Below are positions 49,568 through 58,515 of a stretch of 64,000 nt of DNA, one piece after another. The stretch lies in contig NC_017034.1 in the NCBI RefSeq assembly GCF_000251105.1, positions 1,364,001 through 1,428,000 on the forward strand, in the 5' to 3' direction. Source of the DNA: Methanocella conradii HZ254. GTDB lineage: Archaea > Halobacteriota > Methanocellia > Methanocellales > Methanocellaceae. The notes under the pieces were generated by a model. The model searched no databases. It was given only the letters and a program-made list of their open reading frames with translations, and was not told the origin of the DNA. Position 1 is the stretch's first letter; the number at the start of each line of letters is the position of its first letter. Both the position numbers and the translations under genes were made by a program.

Positions 49568-50821
49568 TTATATTTTAGCCCGCTCGTACTTTTCGCTTGC
49601 CTTCAGCGGCTTGGTGGCGTCTATGCCCATCTTGCTCGTGACGTTATCCTCTGACACAGGGTCGAGGGAGCTGCCGCGCACGTTGGATATTATCATGACG
49701 TCTCTGTCTGCCTTCGTCCTCGTGGCAATAGCATACTCCACGTCCATCGGGTCGAAGATGTCGATATCGCTGTCGACCACGACGACGTGCTTGAGGCTGG
49801 TGTGGGCGGCGAACGCCGCCATGATCGCGTTCTTGCCGTCGCCCTCGGTCTGCTTCTCGATCTGGACGATGGCGTGCAGGTAGCAGCACCCTCCTTCGGT
49901 TAGCACCACGTTCTTCACCTTGGTCACGTTTGCCACAGCGTTATAGATTAAAGGCTCATATGGCACGCCCATGAGGAGCTTATGCTCGTTGCCTCCCGGC
50001 AATATGCCATGATAGATTGGGTCCTTTCGCATCATCATGTTCGTGAGGTGGATGACAGGCTCGGGCCTGATGTGGTCGTACGAGCCGGTGATGTCAACGA
50101 AGGGGCCTTCCTTTACCTTTTCCACAGGGTCGATGCTGCCCTCCAGGACTATCTCGCCATGCGGCACCTCGACTCCATTATCCAGCGTAACCAGCTCGAT
50201 GGGCTCGCCCTTAAGCGCCGCTGCGTACTCCCACTCCTTGCCCTGCGGCACTCTGGTCGATGCGGCAAAAACCGTCACAGGGTCCACGCCTATGACGATG
50301 CCGACCTGCAGTGGCTCATTCTGCTTCGCCGCCTCCTTATGCATGACATAGGTATGCCTGGGGGGCACGAGCCTTGCCGCCAGCGTATTATCGTTGACCA
50401 CCATCAGCCGATGAATGGAGGCATTATACATGTCCTTATACTTCGAGACCACGATGCCAGCAGTTATATACGCTCCCCCATCCTTCTTGAAGTGCTTCAT
50501 GATGGGCAGCTTAGAGAGGTTTGCCTTTGACTTCACCTGAAACATCGGAGAGTCGTCGACCCGCTTGACCTCGCCGTCGAACCCCGTCGACGTAAGCTTG
50601 CCTATGATGTTGCCAGGGGTGACGCCGAGCGCCTTAGCAAGGGCCTCTCTTGAGTTAAGCACGTTCATGACCGCCCTCATGCCATTGCAATCATTAAAAA
50701 GGACCGTTCTCCTATCCTGGTATGCGTAGCGCGGCGCCTCGAAAATTGGCGAAATCGGCTTGTTTATCTCCAGCAGGCTTCCTTCCTTTCTCAGCAATTC
50801 CAAAAATTCTCGAAGACCCAT
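49568..50821 (-). CDS. UbiD-family decarboxylase (probable anhydromevalonate phosphate decarboxylase)
   Basis: 417 aa. MGLREFLELLRKEGSLLEI, GRRTVLFND-like DRRTVLFNDC, YITAGIVVSKYKDMYNASIHRLMVVNDNTLAARL, KAEPIELV-like LKGEPIELVTLDNGVEVPHGEIVLEG, GPFVDITGSYD and HIRPEPVIHL follow the UbiD order; the E-x-P-F-(V) Glu/Asp region binds prenyl-FMN and metal. In archaea with the modified mevalonate pathway a UbiD homologue decarboxylates trans-anhydromevalonate 5-phosphate, and this is the most likely role. A generic aromatic decarboxylase is the alternative. It stands alone. Confidence 0.87.
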   Translation of the reverse strand: MGLREFLELLRKEGSLLEINKPISPIFEAPRYAYQDRRTVLFNDCNGMRAVMNVLNSREALAKALGVTPGNIIGKLTSTGFDGEVKRVDDSPMFQVKSKANLSKLPIMKHFKKDGGAYITAGIVVSKYKDMYNASIHRLMVVNDNTLAARLVPPRHTYVMHKEAAKQNEPLQVGIVIGVDPVTVFAASTRVPQGKEWEYAAALKGEPIELVTLDNGVEVPHGEIVLEGSIDPVEKVKEGPFVDITGSYDHIRPEPVIHLTNMMMRKDPIYHGILPGGNEHKLLMGVPYEPLIYNAVANVTKVKNVVLTEGGCCYLHAIVQIEKQTEGDGKNAIMAAFAAHTSLKHVVVVDSDIDIFDPMDVEYAIATRTKADRDVMIISNVRGSSLDPVSEDNVTSKMGIDATKPLKASEKYERAKI

Positions 50822-51012
50822 CTTACAGACTCCTTAAATAACGCTTCATTTCTTCGAGAATCATGCCCCTTTTATTCAAATATTTTACTCCTGGGCTATG
50901 AATAACAAAATTACATATCTTGTATAGCATGTCTGGCCTCATCTATTGTCATACCTTCAAAATCTAATAAAAGTTATAAAAAAATTTGTTAGAGTTATAG
51001 CCCTATCACTTA

Positions 51013-51084
51013 AGCCAACGTCCGGAGTCGAACCGGATTAGGATTGCTCTGCAGGCAATTGCATAACCGCTCTGCCACGTTGGC
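51013..51084 (-). tRNA. tRNA-Cys (GCA)
   Basis: 72 nt. The acceptor GCCAACG pairs with CGTTGGC with discriminator T (U73, an identity element for Cys). The anticodon stem ATTGC/GCAAT holds loop CTGCAGA with anticodon GCA, and the T-arm is CCGG-TTCGACT-CCGG. No intron and no encoded CCA. Confidence 0.95.
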
Positions 51085-51187
51085 ATCTATTAGCACAATT
51101 GATATTGTTTTTTCATATTTAAACCTATTGATTGTGGGCGCGTTATAAGGATATCAATTAATATCATTTGCCGCATTAATTAATGTG

Positions 51188-51931
51188 ATGACGCATGAGA
51201 GGGACTTGACGGATTACGACTTGGTGAGGTATGATCGCCAGATAATGTTGAGAGGTATTGGCGAGGAAGGGCAAAGGAAGCTGAAGGGTACCAGGGTTTT
51301 TGTCGCTGGCTGCGGCGGGCTGGGCAGCCCGGTTGCATACTATCTCGCGGCCGCCGGCTTCGGGTCCCTGGTTCTGGCGGACATGGATATAGTCGACCTG
51401 AGCAATCTGAACCGCCAGATACTGCACTGGGATTCTAACATAGGAGAGAAGAAGGTTAAGAGCGCGTATGAGAAGCTGGCTCAATTGAACCCTGAAATCG
51501 AGGTCAACCCGCTGGACATGGAGATAGACGAACTTAATGTTTATGAGGTTACCAAGGGCTGTGACGTCATCGTGGATTGCCTGGATAACTTTGAGGCAAG
51601 GTATCTATTGAACAGGGCATCGCTGAAGCATGGCATCCCTTTTATTCATGCTTCGATATGGGGCATGGAGGGGCGGGTGACGACTTTCGTGCCGGGTAAG
51701 ACGCCGTGCCTGGAATGTATTTTCCCAAAAGCGCCCCCGCAGGAGAAGTTCCCGGTGCTTGGGGCCACGGCCGGCGTGCTGGGCGCAATACAGGTCACCG
51801 AGGCGGCCAAGGTCGTCCTCGGCATCGGGGAGCCCCTGTTGAGCCGCTTATTAGTCTATGATGGCGAATACATGCAGTTCCATGAGGTCAGGCTAGAAAG
51901 GAACCCTGAATGCCCGGCCTGCAGGATTTAA
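51188..51931 (+). CDS. E1-like adenylyltransferase (ThiF/MoeB/HesA family)
   Basis: 247 aa. RYDRQIMLRGIGEEGQRKLKGTRVFVAGCGGLGSPVAYYLAAAGFG is the family opening with the ATP P-loop-like GCGGLGSP; DMDIVDLSNLNRQILH and DNFEARYLLN follow, and two CxxC pairs (CLEC and CPAC) bind zinc. It would adenylate the C-terminus of a ubiquitin-like sulfur carrier (MoaD/ThiS/SAMP) for molybdopterin, thiamine or tRNA thiolation. ATG 51188 follows GTG 51185. Its last 22 bp overlap the open frame of the next gene. Confidence 0.9.
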   Translation: MTHERDLTDYDLVRYDRQIMLRGIGEEGQRKLKGTRVFVAGCGGLGSPVAYYLAAAGFGSLVLADMDIVDLSNLNRQILHWDSNIGEKKVKSAYEKLAQLNPEIEVNPLDMEIDELNVYEVTKGCDVIVDCLDNFEARYLLNRASLKHGIPFIHASIWGMEGRVTTFVPGKTPCLECIFPKAPPQEKFPVLGATAGVLGAIQVTEAAKVVLGIGEPLLSRLLVYDGEYMQFHEVRLERNPECPACRI

Positions 51932-51945
51932 GGCGGCAGGTATCC

Positions 51946-53250
51946 ATGGCCAGGAAAACGCCGTTTGAGCTGGAAATGCTCATGGGAATTGAGGCGTACA
52001 TGACTGACGAGGAGGGCATAGGGGGGGACCTCCGGATCGAGCCTGCGGACTTCAAAGTGAGCGAGATATCTGATTTTAAGGTGGGACAGTCGGGTGAATA
52101 TCTAATAGTTCGGCTCACGAAGGAGAACTGGGAGACCCACCACCTCATCCGTGACCTGTCGAGGCAGCTAGGCATAAGCGAGGAGCGTATTGGCATAGCT
52201 GGCACGAAGGACAAGCGGGCGGTCACCTCCCAGTTGATAAGCATAAGAGGCATTTCAGAAGAGCAGCTGGCACGGGTGGACCTGCCCCGCGTCAGGCTGG
52301 AGCCTATTGGGCGGGCGAATAGGGATATAGGGCTGGGGGACCTGCGTGGCAACGAGTTCGACATCAACATTAAGAATATCGTGCTTGATAAAGAGGGGCT
52401 TTCCATGCGCGTGAAGGCTATAGACGAGAGCATTGCGAGAGCGGGGGGCGTCCCGAACTTTTTTGGGTACCAGCGTTTCGGCATCGTGCGGCCTGTCACC
52501 CACCTTGTAGGCAAAAAGCTGGTACAGGGCGACGTCGAAGGCGCCGCCATGGCCTACATAGCAGCCTCATTCCCGGGCGAGATGGAGGAGAACAGGAAGG
52601 CCAGGGACTTAGTCTTCAAGACGAAGGACTTTAAGGAGGGACTCAAGCTCTATCCTTTAAATTTAAGGTATGAGCGTGCCATGATGCATTACCTGGTGGA
52701 GCATCCTGGCGACTATGCAGGGGCTTTCCGTGCATTATCCCCCCGGCTTTTAAAGCTATTCGTGCACGCTTATCAATCGTATCTCTTCAACAGGCTCCTT
52801 AGCCGGCGCATGCTTGACGGCATTTCCCTGGTAGAGCCGGTCGAGGGGGATGTGATATGCTTCGCTGACGGGCGAGGAGTGGCCGACGTGTCGAAGCTGG
52901 AGGTCGTGACCGGGAGAAACCTCGCTGATGTCAGGTTTTTAATAAAGAGGCATCGAGCCTTCGTGACCCTGCCCCTGATAGGCAAGGATACGGCGCTCGA
53001 TGGCGGCATCACCGGCGAAGAAGAGAGGAGGATACTTGAAGAGGAGGGAATTACGCCTGCCGATTTTGCCATCGCCGCCATGCCCGACCTTGCGTCATCG
53101 GGCTCCAGGCGGGAAGCAATGCTAGGCGTGAAGCCAAATATAGCGGTGTACGATGGGGTGGCGAACGTTAAGTTTTTCCTGCCAAAAGGCTCCTATGCCA
53201 CGACCGTGCTCAGGGAGTACATGAAATCAAGCCCTGAACACATGGATTAG
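51946..53250 (+). CDS. truD: tRNA pseudouridine(13) synthase
   Basis: About 434 aa. EAYMTDEEGIGGDLRIEPADFKVSEIS and LTKENWETHHLIRDLSRQLGISEERIGIAGTKDKRAVTSQLISIRG (catalytic Asp in GTKDKRA, about residue 97) define TruD. The archaeal inserted domain with NFFGYQRFGIVRPVTHLVGK and YQSYLFNRLLSRR is complete. It converts U13 of tRNA to pseudouridine. The frame opens at ATG 51910, but ATG 51946 (MARKTPFELE) starts nearer the conserved domain and follows GGCAGGT. Confidence 0.93.
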   Translation: MARKTPFELEMLMGIEAYMTDEEGIGGDLRIEPADFKVSEISDFKVGQSGEYLIVRLTKENWETHHLIRDLSRQLGISEERIGIAGTKDKRAVTSQLISIRGISEEQLARVDLPRVRLEPIGRANRDIGLGDLRGNEFDINIKNIVLDKEGLSMRVKAIDESIARAGGVPNFFGYQRFGIVRPVTHLVGKKLVQGDVEGAAMAYIAASFPGEMEENRKARDLVFKTKDFKEGLKLYPLNLRYERAMMHYLVEHPGDYAGAFRALSPRLLKLFVHAYQSYLFNRLLSRRMLDGISLVEPVEGDVICFADGRGVADVSKLEVVTGRNLADVRFLIKRHRAFVTLPLIGKDTALDGGITGEEERRILEEEGITPADFAIAAMPDLASSGSRREAMLGVKPNIAVYDGVANVKFFLPKGSYATTVLREYMKSSPEHMD

Positions 53251-53320
53251 CGTTAAAACCTGGGCATCACAATATAAAAGTAAATATAAAACTATTACTA
53301 TACATTGTGTGGTGGTCCTT

Positions 53321-53623
53321 ATGGTGGAGAAAAGCACTATGATCATGGGCGAGGAGCCTTCCCCGGAAGACATCGCAGAGCTCGATAACCTTAAAATCCA
53401 GATAGTGGAGCAGCTAAGGGCGGCTGATGTGAAGTTCCCTATAAGGAATAAGGACGAGCTGGCGAGAGTCTACCCAAAAGGCACGCGCATGAGCTGTACC
53501 TATAAAGGAAAGCAGATATCAATTCACGACCTTATCCCGCTTATAGATGACCGGGTTTTCCCGCTTGAGAACGCGGGCGATACGGCGACGGCGCTGGTCA
53601 GCAGTTGTCAGCTTTTGAAATAG
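53321..53623 (+). CDS. MTH865-like small protein
   Basis: 100 aa. EEPSPEDIAELDNLKIQIVEQLRAADVKFPIRNKDELARVYPKGT and CTYKGKQISIHDLIPLI match the MTH865-like family, small helical proteins of methanogens with unknown function. ATG 53321 is preceded by GGTGGT at four bases; an upstream GTG (53309) is in frame. Single gene between truD and the AAA_26 protein. Confidence 0.75.
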   Translation: MVEKSTMIMGEEPSPEDIAELDNLKIQIVEQLRAADVKFPIRNKDELARVYPKGTRMSCTYKGKQISIHDLIPLIDDRVFPLENAGDTATALVSSCQLLK

Positions 53624-53690
53624 CCATTTTTCTCCCTTTTTATTTGAAAGCCGCTAAATTAATATGTGACGCCAACCAACTAAACCTCTT

Positions 53691-54689
53691 GTGAAGTCGA
53701 TTTTCGTCAGCTCCATAACCCCGAGAAGCGGCAAAACTGTTATAACGCTAGGCCTGGCGTTGAACTCGAAGGTATTCACGGGCTTCTTCAAGCCGTTCCA
53801 GGAAAAGATGATAACTGTGAACGGCCACCTCGTGGAGGAGGATGCATACCTCATGCAATCCATCATAGACTTCGAGGCAAGCACCAGCGAGCTCTGCCCG
53901 TTCCCACGGGAGTCAATACCATCGCTCACAATGGATCAGGTTGTAGAGGCGTATGAGAGGGTGAGCAAAGGCAAAGAGCTGATGATCATCGAGGGAGTCG
54001 AGTTTATAACCGCGGGCTTCCTGTACGGGCTGTCGGGCTTTGACATCGTGGAGAGGCTTGGGTCAGACTTTATTTTGTTGAGCAACGCTGACCAGGATTC
54101 CCTGGATAGGCTGGCCATGATCAAGCATTACATGGATTACCGGGGAATACCGCTCAAAGGCGTCATATTGAATTTTTGCGATGACGTAGGGCTCGAGAAT
54201 TTTTTGAGGAGCAAGGGCATCCCCGTTTTAGGCTCCATGCCTTATACGCCTTCGCTCAGGACGCTTCGCGTCTTCGAGATAGTGGAGGAGCTAAACGGCA
54301 TAGTACTGGCTGGCAACGAAAACCTGAGCAATGCTGTGGAGAAGATCATCATCGGGGCTATGAGCCGCGAGTCTGCGCTGCGTTATTTCGAGCGCGTGCC
54401 CAATAAAGCCGTTATCACGGGAGGGGACCGCAATGACGTTTCCCTGGCAGCGCTTGAGACGTCCACCGCTTGTCTCATCCTGACTGGCGGGCTTTTGCCT
54501 TCACAGGAGGTCATCGACAGGGCGCGCTCCTTAGGGGTGCCATTGGTGTCTGTCCGTGATGACACTTTAACTGCATCCGAGGCCATCGACAGGATGATAG
54601 CGCGCATCGACCCCAACGACGAGAAGAAGATAAAGCTGATCAAGGAAGAAGTGGCCAGGAACATCGACGTAAGCCGGATATTACGCTAG
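53691..54689 (+). CDS. AAA_26/DRTGG protein (dethiobiotin-synthetase-like fold)
   Basis: 332 aa. The N-domain begins KSIFVSSITPRSGKTVITLGLAL with a P-loop variant (SGKT) and GFFKPFQE, as in dethiobiotin synthetase and the N-terminal part of long phosphotransacetylases. The C-domain (SRESALRYFERVPNKAVITGGDRNDVSLAALE and GVPLVSVRDDTLTASEAIDRM) is a DRTGG domain. Such stand-alone proteins are thought to be regulatory or nucleotide-sensing; the substrate is unknown. Start is GTG 53691, with little leader and no clear ribosome site. Confidence 0.83.
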   Translation: MKSIFVSSITPRSGKTVITLGLALNSKVFTGFFKPFQEKMITVNGHLVEEDAYLMQSIIDFEASTSELCPFPRESIPSLTMDQVVEAYERVSKGKELMIIEGVEFITAGFLYGLSGFDIVERLGSDFILLSNADQDSLDRLAMIKHYMDYRGIPLKGVILNFCDDVGLENFLRSKGIPVLGSMPYTPSLRTLRVFEIVEELNGIVLAGNENLSNAVEKIIIGAMSRESALRYFERVPNKAVITGGDRNDVSLAALETSTACLILTGGLLPSQEVIDRARSLGVPLVSVRDDTLTASEAIDRMIARIDPNDEKKIKLIKEEVARNIDVSRILR

Positions 54690-55183
54690 GGCCTCCCGTT
54701 CACACGCTTTCTACAGCTTCACAAGTGAACGAGTTATACATTTTTGTGAACGTATTATTAAGGCAAACGTTGACGACATTGACTTTCTTTATAGTAAAAA
54801 ACATATAGTTTAATGTCTTATAACTGTAGCAAAATGTGTTTAAGTCATAAATAGCCATAAAATACCCCCGATTCTCCAAAAGGCTTAAATAGTAAGACGT
54901 TATACTATGTATTGTCGTTAAGCGGCAACGGTTCAAAGCCGGACCGTCAGGGGATGGATGGACAGCAGCACAACGATGATACCTATACATGGGGATGGAT
55001 AGGATTTGTGCACAGCTGTGAATGGCTAAGAATGGCTAAATATCATCTCAAAACGGCAATGTAGGGATTGGATTGGGCTTAAACGAAAAACGCTAGCGTA
55101 AAAAGGCAGCCTGTGGCGTGCAGAGAACGGCATTGGGGTGGATTGGGCTACATGGCTGCCTTTTTGCTTTGGGGATGAAGCCG
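54690..55183 (+). other. Long noncoding leader, possible structured RNA
   Basis: No plausible gene lies in these 494 bp. An A/T box (GGCTTAAATAG near 54882-54892) could start a transcript near 54915 that runs about 270 nt to the winged-helix gene. The region has repeated GGGGATGGATGG/GGGGATGGATAGG (54950 and 54992), GGATTGGATTGGGC/GGTGGATTGGGC, and a closing inverted repeat at 55100-55165. This looks like a regulatory leader or a small RNA, but I recognise no known riboswitch. Confidence 0.4.
55100..55165 (+). terminator. Inverted repeat with T-run (terminator or attenuator)
   Basis: AAAAAGGCAGCC (55100-55111) and GGCTGCCTTTTT (55154-55165) are perfect 12-bp complements enclosing 42 nt, and the right arm ends in five T. 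It lies 18 bp before the start codon at 55184, so it could stop transcription in the leader or mask the ribosome site. Confidence 0.5.
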
Positions 55184-55636
55184 ATGGAAATAAAAGTGAA
55201 CGTCGATGAGAAGAGCGGCAAGATCACCCAGTTGACCTTTTCTGGCGATGGCGTCAACATGGAGGCCATCCAGAAGGCCTTAAGCGCCATATCTAAGAAT
55301 TTCCAGGCCAGCGCTCCTGAGGAGCCTTTGTTGGGCCGGGACATTACAGACCTTTCTGCCGATAAGTATACCATCAAGGAGCGGCTGAGGCTTTTCCTGA
55401 AATTCGAGTTCCGGGGCATGTGGTTCACATCTCTACAGGTTAAGGATAAGTATGAGCGGCAGTATGGGGAGGAAATAAAGCTCAGCACGGTGTCCACGTA
55501 TCTGACGCGGCTTTATAACGAGGGCTTTCTTGAGCGCCGCGGCAACCGCGTTGAGCGCGAATACCACGTCATAGACGTGAACGTGGAGGATAAGGCAGTT
55601 GAAAGGGCGGGTCAGCCCATCACGAACCTTAAATAA
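55184..55636 (+). CDS. Winged-helix-like regulatory protein
   Basis: About 150 aa. The N-terminal 40 residues (EIKVNVDEKSGKITQLTFSGDGVNMEAIQKAL) form a small domain of unknown kind. The C-terminal 90 (YTIKERLRLFLKFEFRGMWFTSLQVKDKYERQYGEEIKLSTVSTYLTRLYNEGFLERRGNRVEREYHV) is a winged helix with a clear recognition helix and wing. A DNA-binding role is inferred. ATG 55184 is chosen because GGGGATGA is five bases upstream; the frame opens earlier (55118) but that part lies in the hairpin. The end overlaps endonuclease III by 8 bp. Confidence 0.75.
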   Translation: MEIKVNVDEKSGKITQLTFSGDGVNMEAIQKALSAISKNFQASAPEEPLLGRDITDLSADKYTIKERLRLFLKFEFRGMWFTSLQVKDKYERQYGEEIKLSTVSTYLTRLYNEGFLERRGNRVEREYHVIDVNVEDKAVERAGQPITNLK

Positions 55637-56351
55637 CTTTTTTTGTTTTTAACTCTGCATTAAGATAATGGCAATTTAGCTTACCATTAGTGGCGATGGG
55701 GCAAGACCCGCAAAGAGGCTTAGGCCTGCATATCGAGCTCCCCAGGTGCACTATCTGCGCATGGTAATCGTTGTAGAGAGCCGCGTTCGGGGGCAGGCTC
55801 GCCATAAAATAGCCCTGTATCTCATCATATGTGGGGTCTCCATTGAGGATGCCGTATCTCAGGAATATCCTCTTTGTGTAGGCGTCGACCACGAATACGG
55901 GCTTCCCGCAAGCGTACAGCAGGATGCAGTCTACGGTCTCCTTGCCAAGGCCTTTGACCGCCAGCAGCTTTTTCCTTAGCGATGCGGAGTCTTCACTCGA
56001 CATGGCAGCTAAATCCCCGCCATATTCTTTAAAAAAGAATTCCATGAAGTTTTTAATTTTCACCGCTTTAGAGTTATAGAACCTGGCGGGCTTGATCAAA
56101 GGAGCGATGTCCTCCACGCTGCACTCATAAAGCGTTGAGGGGCTTAGCTTGCCTTCTCTCTTTAGGTTGGATATCGCCTTGCTTGCGTTGTTCCAGGAGA
56201 CGTTTTGCGTCAATATGGCGCCGATGATCACCTCGAACGGCTCCTCTGCCGGCCACCAGTTGCGGTGCCCGAACGCCCGCCGGAGCGATGCATATATCTC
56301 TAATAGCTCATTTTCAAATATCTCATCCTTTTTCCCACGATGTCGAGACAT
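55629..56351 (-). CDS. Endonuclease III-like DNA glycosylase
   Basis: 240 aa of the HhH-GPD superfamily. EPFEVIIGAILTQNVSWNNASKAI is the N-terminal helix pair; LLAVKGLGKETVDCILLYACGKPVFVVDAYTKR gives the helix-hairpin-helix and the catalytic Asp (VDAY, about residue 154). The C-terminal C-x5-C-x2-C-x8-C holds a [4Fe-4S] cluster. The residue usually a Lys in Nth (GxGxKTA) is read here as GLGKETVD. It excises damaged or mismatched pyrimidines; the exact lesion is unknown. Confidence 0.9.
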   Translation of the reverse strand: MSRHRGKKDEIFENELLEIYASLRRAFGHRNWWPAEEPFEVIIGAILTQNVSWNNASKAISNLKREGKLSPSTLYECSVEDIAPLIKPARFYNSKAVKIKNFMEFFFKEYGGDLAAMSSEDSASLRKKLLAVKGLGKETVDCILLYACGKPVFVVDAYTKRIFLRYGILNGDPTYDEIQGYFMASLPPNAALYNDYHAQIVHLGSSICRPKPLCGSCPIATNGKLNCHYLNAELKTKKVI

Positions 56352-56405
56352 CGCTTTACATGATGCAGGGTAAATTTATCTATTTAACCTTCAATATCTG
56401 AAATC

Positions 56406-56999
56406 ATGATAACACGTGAGATTGTATACTTTGAGAAGGCTGGCGCTCAGAACACCGATGATACTATTAGGATGGCGGTTAAGCGCGCTAAGGAGCTGGG
56501 CATAAAGTACGTGGTAGTGGCGAGCACCAGCGGCGAGACCGGGGTAAAGGCCGCCAGGGCTTTCAAAGGAACGGACGTAAAAGTCGTCGTTGTAGGGCAT
56601 CACGTTGGCTTCTCGAAGCCTGGCGTCAGGGAGCTTGAGGAGCCTTACATTAAAGAGCTCAAGGAGCTGGGGGCCACCATCGTGGAGCAAACCCATGCTT
56701 TGTCTGGCGTAGAAAGGTCTATCACCCGTCGGCTCGGTGGCGCGTCGAGGGTAGAGTCTATAGCTGAGGCGTTGAGGACGCTGATAAGCGTAGGCACAAA
56801 GGTCTGCGTGGAGATAAGCATTATGGCCGCTGACGGTGGCCATGTGCCCGTGGATGGCAAGACCGAGGTCATCGCCATCGGTGGCACCTGGAACGGTGCC
56901 GACACGGCCTGCGTCATCCTGCCCGCACACGCCAACAACTTCTTCGACATGCAGGTACGCGAGATCATATGCATGCCACGAGACAAGTCCCGCGCATAA
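56406..56999 (+). CDS. Pyruvate-kinase C-terminal-domain-like protein
   Basis: 197 aa. YFEKAGAQNTDDTIRMAVKRAKELGIKYVVVASTSGETGVKAARAF and VKVVVVGHHVGFSKPGVRELEE are the alpha/beta fold of the pyruvate kinase C-terminal domain found alone in archaea. IAIGGTWNGADTACVILPAHANNFFDMQVREIICMPR closes it. It binds perhaps an allosteric sugar phosphate; no catalytic domain is present. The stop is directly followed by a repeat array. Confidence 0.85.
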   Translation: MITREIVYFEKAGAQNTDDTIRMAVKRAKELGIKYVVVASTSGETGVKAARAFKGTDVKVVVVGHHVGFSKPGVRELEEPYIKELKELGATIVEQTHALSGVERSITRRLGGASRVESIAEALRTLISVGTKVCVEISIMAADGGHVPVDGKTEVIAIGGTWNGADTACVILPAHANNFFDMQVREIICMPRDKSRA

Positions 57000-57000
57000 A

Positions 57001-57235
57001 CCACAGAGGACACAGAGGAATTAGATAATCACCACAGAGGACACAGAGAAATTAGATAATCACCACAGAGGACACAGAGGAATTAGATAAGCACCACAGA
57101 GGACACAGAGGAATTAGATAAGCACCACAGAGGACACAGAGGAATTAGATAATCGCCACAGAGGACAAAGAGGAATTAGATAATCACCACAGAGGACACA
57201 GAGAAATTAGATAATCACCACAGAGGACACAGAGG
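57001..57235. repeat. 31-bp tandem array of the CACAGAGG family
   Basis: Seven full copies and one partial copy of a 31-bp unit (CCACAGAGGACACAGAGGAA plus TTAGATAATCA) at exact 31-bp spacing (starts 57001, 57032, 57063, 57094, 57125, 57156, 57187, 57218), with few substitutions. There are no unique spacers, so this is not CRISPR. The same words occur reversed near 58939 and at 3378. Confidence 0.93.
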
Positions 57236-57266
57236 CTTTTATATACTCAAGGGGGCTTCGCCCCCT
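57228..57266. repeat. 39-bp inverted repeat, left copy
   Basis: CACAGAGGCTTTTATATACT followed by CAAGGGGGCTTCGCCCCCT is an exact reverse complement of 58908-58946. The right half (GGGGGCTTCGCCCCC) is itself a hairpin. The two copies flank about 1.64 kb of AT-rich DNA with a decayed IS, and may be the ends of a compound or of a former mobile unit. Confidence 0.9.
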
Positions 57267-57434
57267 GAGAGACCCCCCTCAATATTTAATAGGTCAATCC
57301 TTTGATATAAAACCTAGCTTCTGGGATTTTAGGCACATAACGTATTTTAATTTATATTATTCAGGTCAATATCGACTAATTTCGACACGATAATGATATG
57401 CATCTATTTTTGATGAATATCAGTTATATATGCC

Positions 57435-58511
57435 TATAGGGTGTTGCATAATTAGTTTATGAGGGTTGTCCTGGGGTTTTGTTCGTGAATTAGCTGGTGG
57501 AGTACTTGGATTAATCTTGCTATCATTGTTATGCCGACTTTTATCCCGACTTTTTCTTTCCCTGTGGTTTTCGCTCGAATTGCGTAGCAAAGGTTGGAAA
57601 GGCCTAGCTGTCTTTTGAGTAGGAAATATTCGCGTGCTCGCAATCCATCCTGTTTTTATAATATCGGTCCAGTGTTTCCTCGCTGATATTATGATAATCT
57701 TGTAGCCGGTACTTGTTCGTGGGGGTTTTCTCGCCTCGTTGGTTCCTCATCGTTATGAATAATATGCCCAGGGCGAGGTGAATGGTCACGTTCTTCTTGG
57801 CGTCGTACGCCATGCCTGGTATGGCGAAGGCCTGTAAAAGGCGTGCGCCGAGTCTTTTTATCAGTGGTGTCGTCTGGGTGTTGTCGTGCTTGTTTGCGGG
57901 GGTAACGGTGTAGCATATTGGGGCCAATGTGCCATTCGTATAACAGGTGGACCTTGTAGCCATAATATTATGGTTGATGTGATCGTAGCCCCAGCCGGCG
58001 TCCATGTCTTTTCGACTATACGCTTCCAGTTTTGTGCTATCAATCCCGAGGATGGACATGTGAGAGGGGCGAAGCGCCACTATCTCCATGTTAATGATGT
58101 CCATGACCCTTATCTGGTCTCCAAACCTTTGCTTATACCTGCTAAAGGAATGGTCTGGTAAACAGTGGAAGCCAAGAATCCATAATTTTATATTTATTCT
58201 CCGCTAACATCCTCACCAGTTTTCTCACCGAGGTAATACCGCTGAGTTCTGCTTAGAAACCCGGAGGAAGGCGATCACACTATACTCGAGAGGCCTCCCT
58301 ACCCCATGGTAACGCTCCAGGAAAACAAGACATTGCCAATCAAACGAACCCAGCATTTCCAGGCGGACATCAGAAAGTATACGTATTCAGAAAGTATACG
58401 TATCTGACAATCAAGACAACTATGGGTTATCAGCAAGCCGTTTTTATCGCGCATAAATACAGCTTACCACGATAACCCAAATACTTTTAAGGACTTTTAC
58501 AACACCCTATA
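57435..58511 (-). mobile_element. Decayed insertion sequence with 12-bp terminal inverted repeats
   Basis: TATAGGGTGTTG (57435-57446) and CAACACCCTATA (58500-58511) are perfect terminal inverted repeats of a 1.08-kb element, flanked by the direct 4-bp TGCC (57431-57434 and 58512-58515) as a possible target duplication. The right flank forms TGCCTAATTAGGCA, a palindrome that the insertion seems to have cut. It encodes a broken DDE transposase on the reverse strand. A 17-bp direct repeat (58371-58403) lies in its upstream part. Confidence 0.85.
57461..58239 (-). pseudogene. DDE transposase, frameshifted (IS4/IS5-like)
   Basis: At least two frameshifts split it. The first piece reads LSGITSVRKLVRMLAENKY to PLFTRPFL (stop near 58150); the second continues in another frame from LPDHSFSRYKQRFGDQIRVMDII (about 58165) through MSILGIDSTKLEAYSRKD, GMAYDAKKN and CEHANI to 57604. 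The last piece (YFLLKRQLGLSNLCYAIRAKTTGKEK, from about 57630) is in a third frame. Catalytic D, D and E candidates are thus present but not in one frame. It cannot make an active enzyme. Confidence 0.85.
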
Positions 58512-58515
58512 TGCC

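Noticed and set aside
54700..54990. 96-codon reverse-strand ORF
   Set aside because: Composition is erratic (many Tyr, Cys, Phe, His), there is no ribosome site, and it lies in a region that looks like a noncoding leader on the other strand.
57001..57235. Regular 31-bp repeats that could be taken for a CRISPR array
   Set aside because: Copies are contiguous with no unique spacers, no cas genes are nearby, and the same words occur as degenerate junk repeats at two other places.
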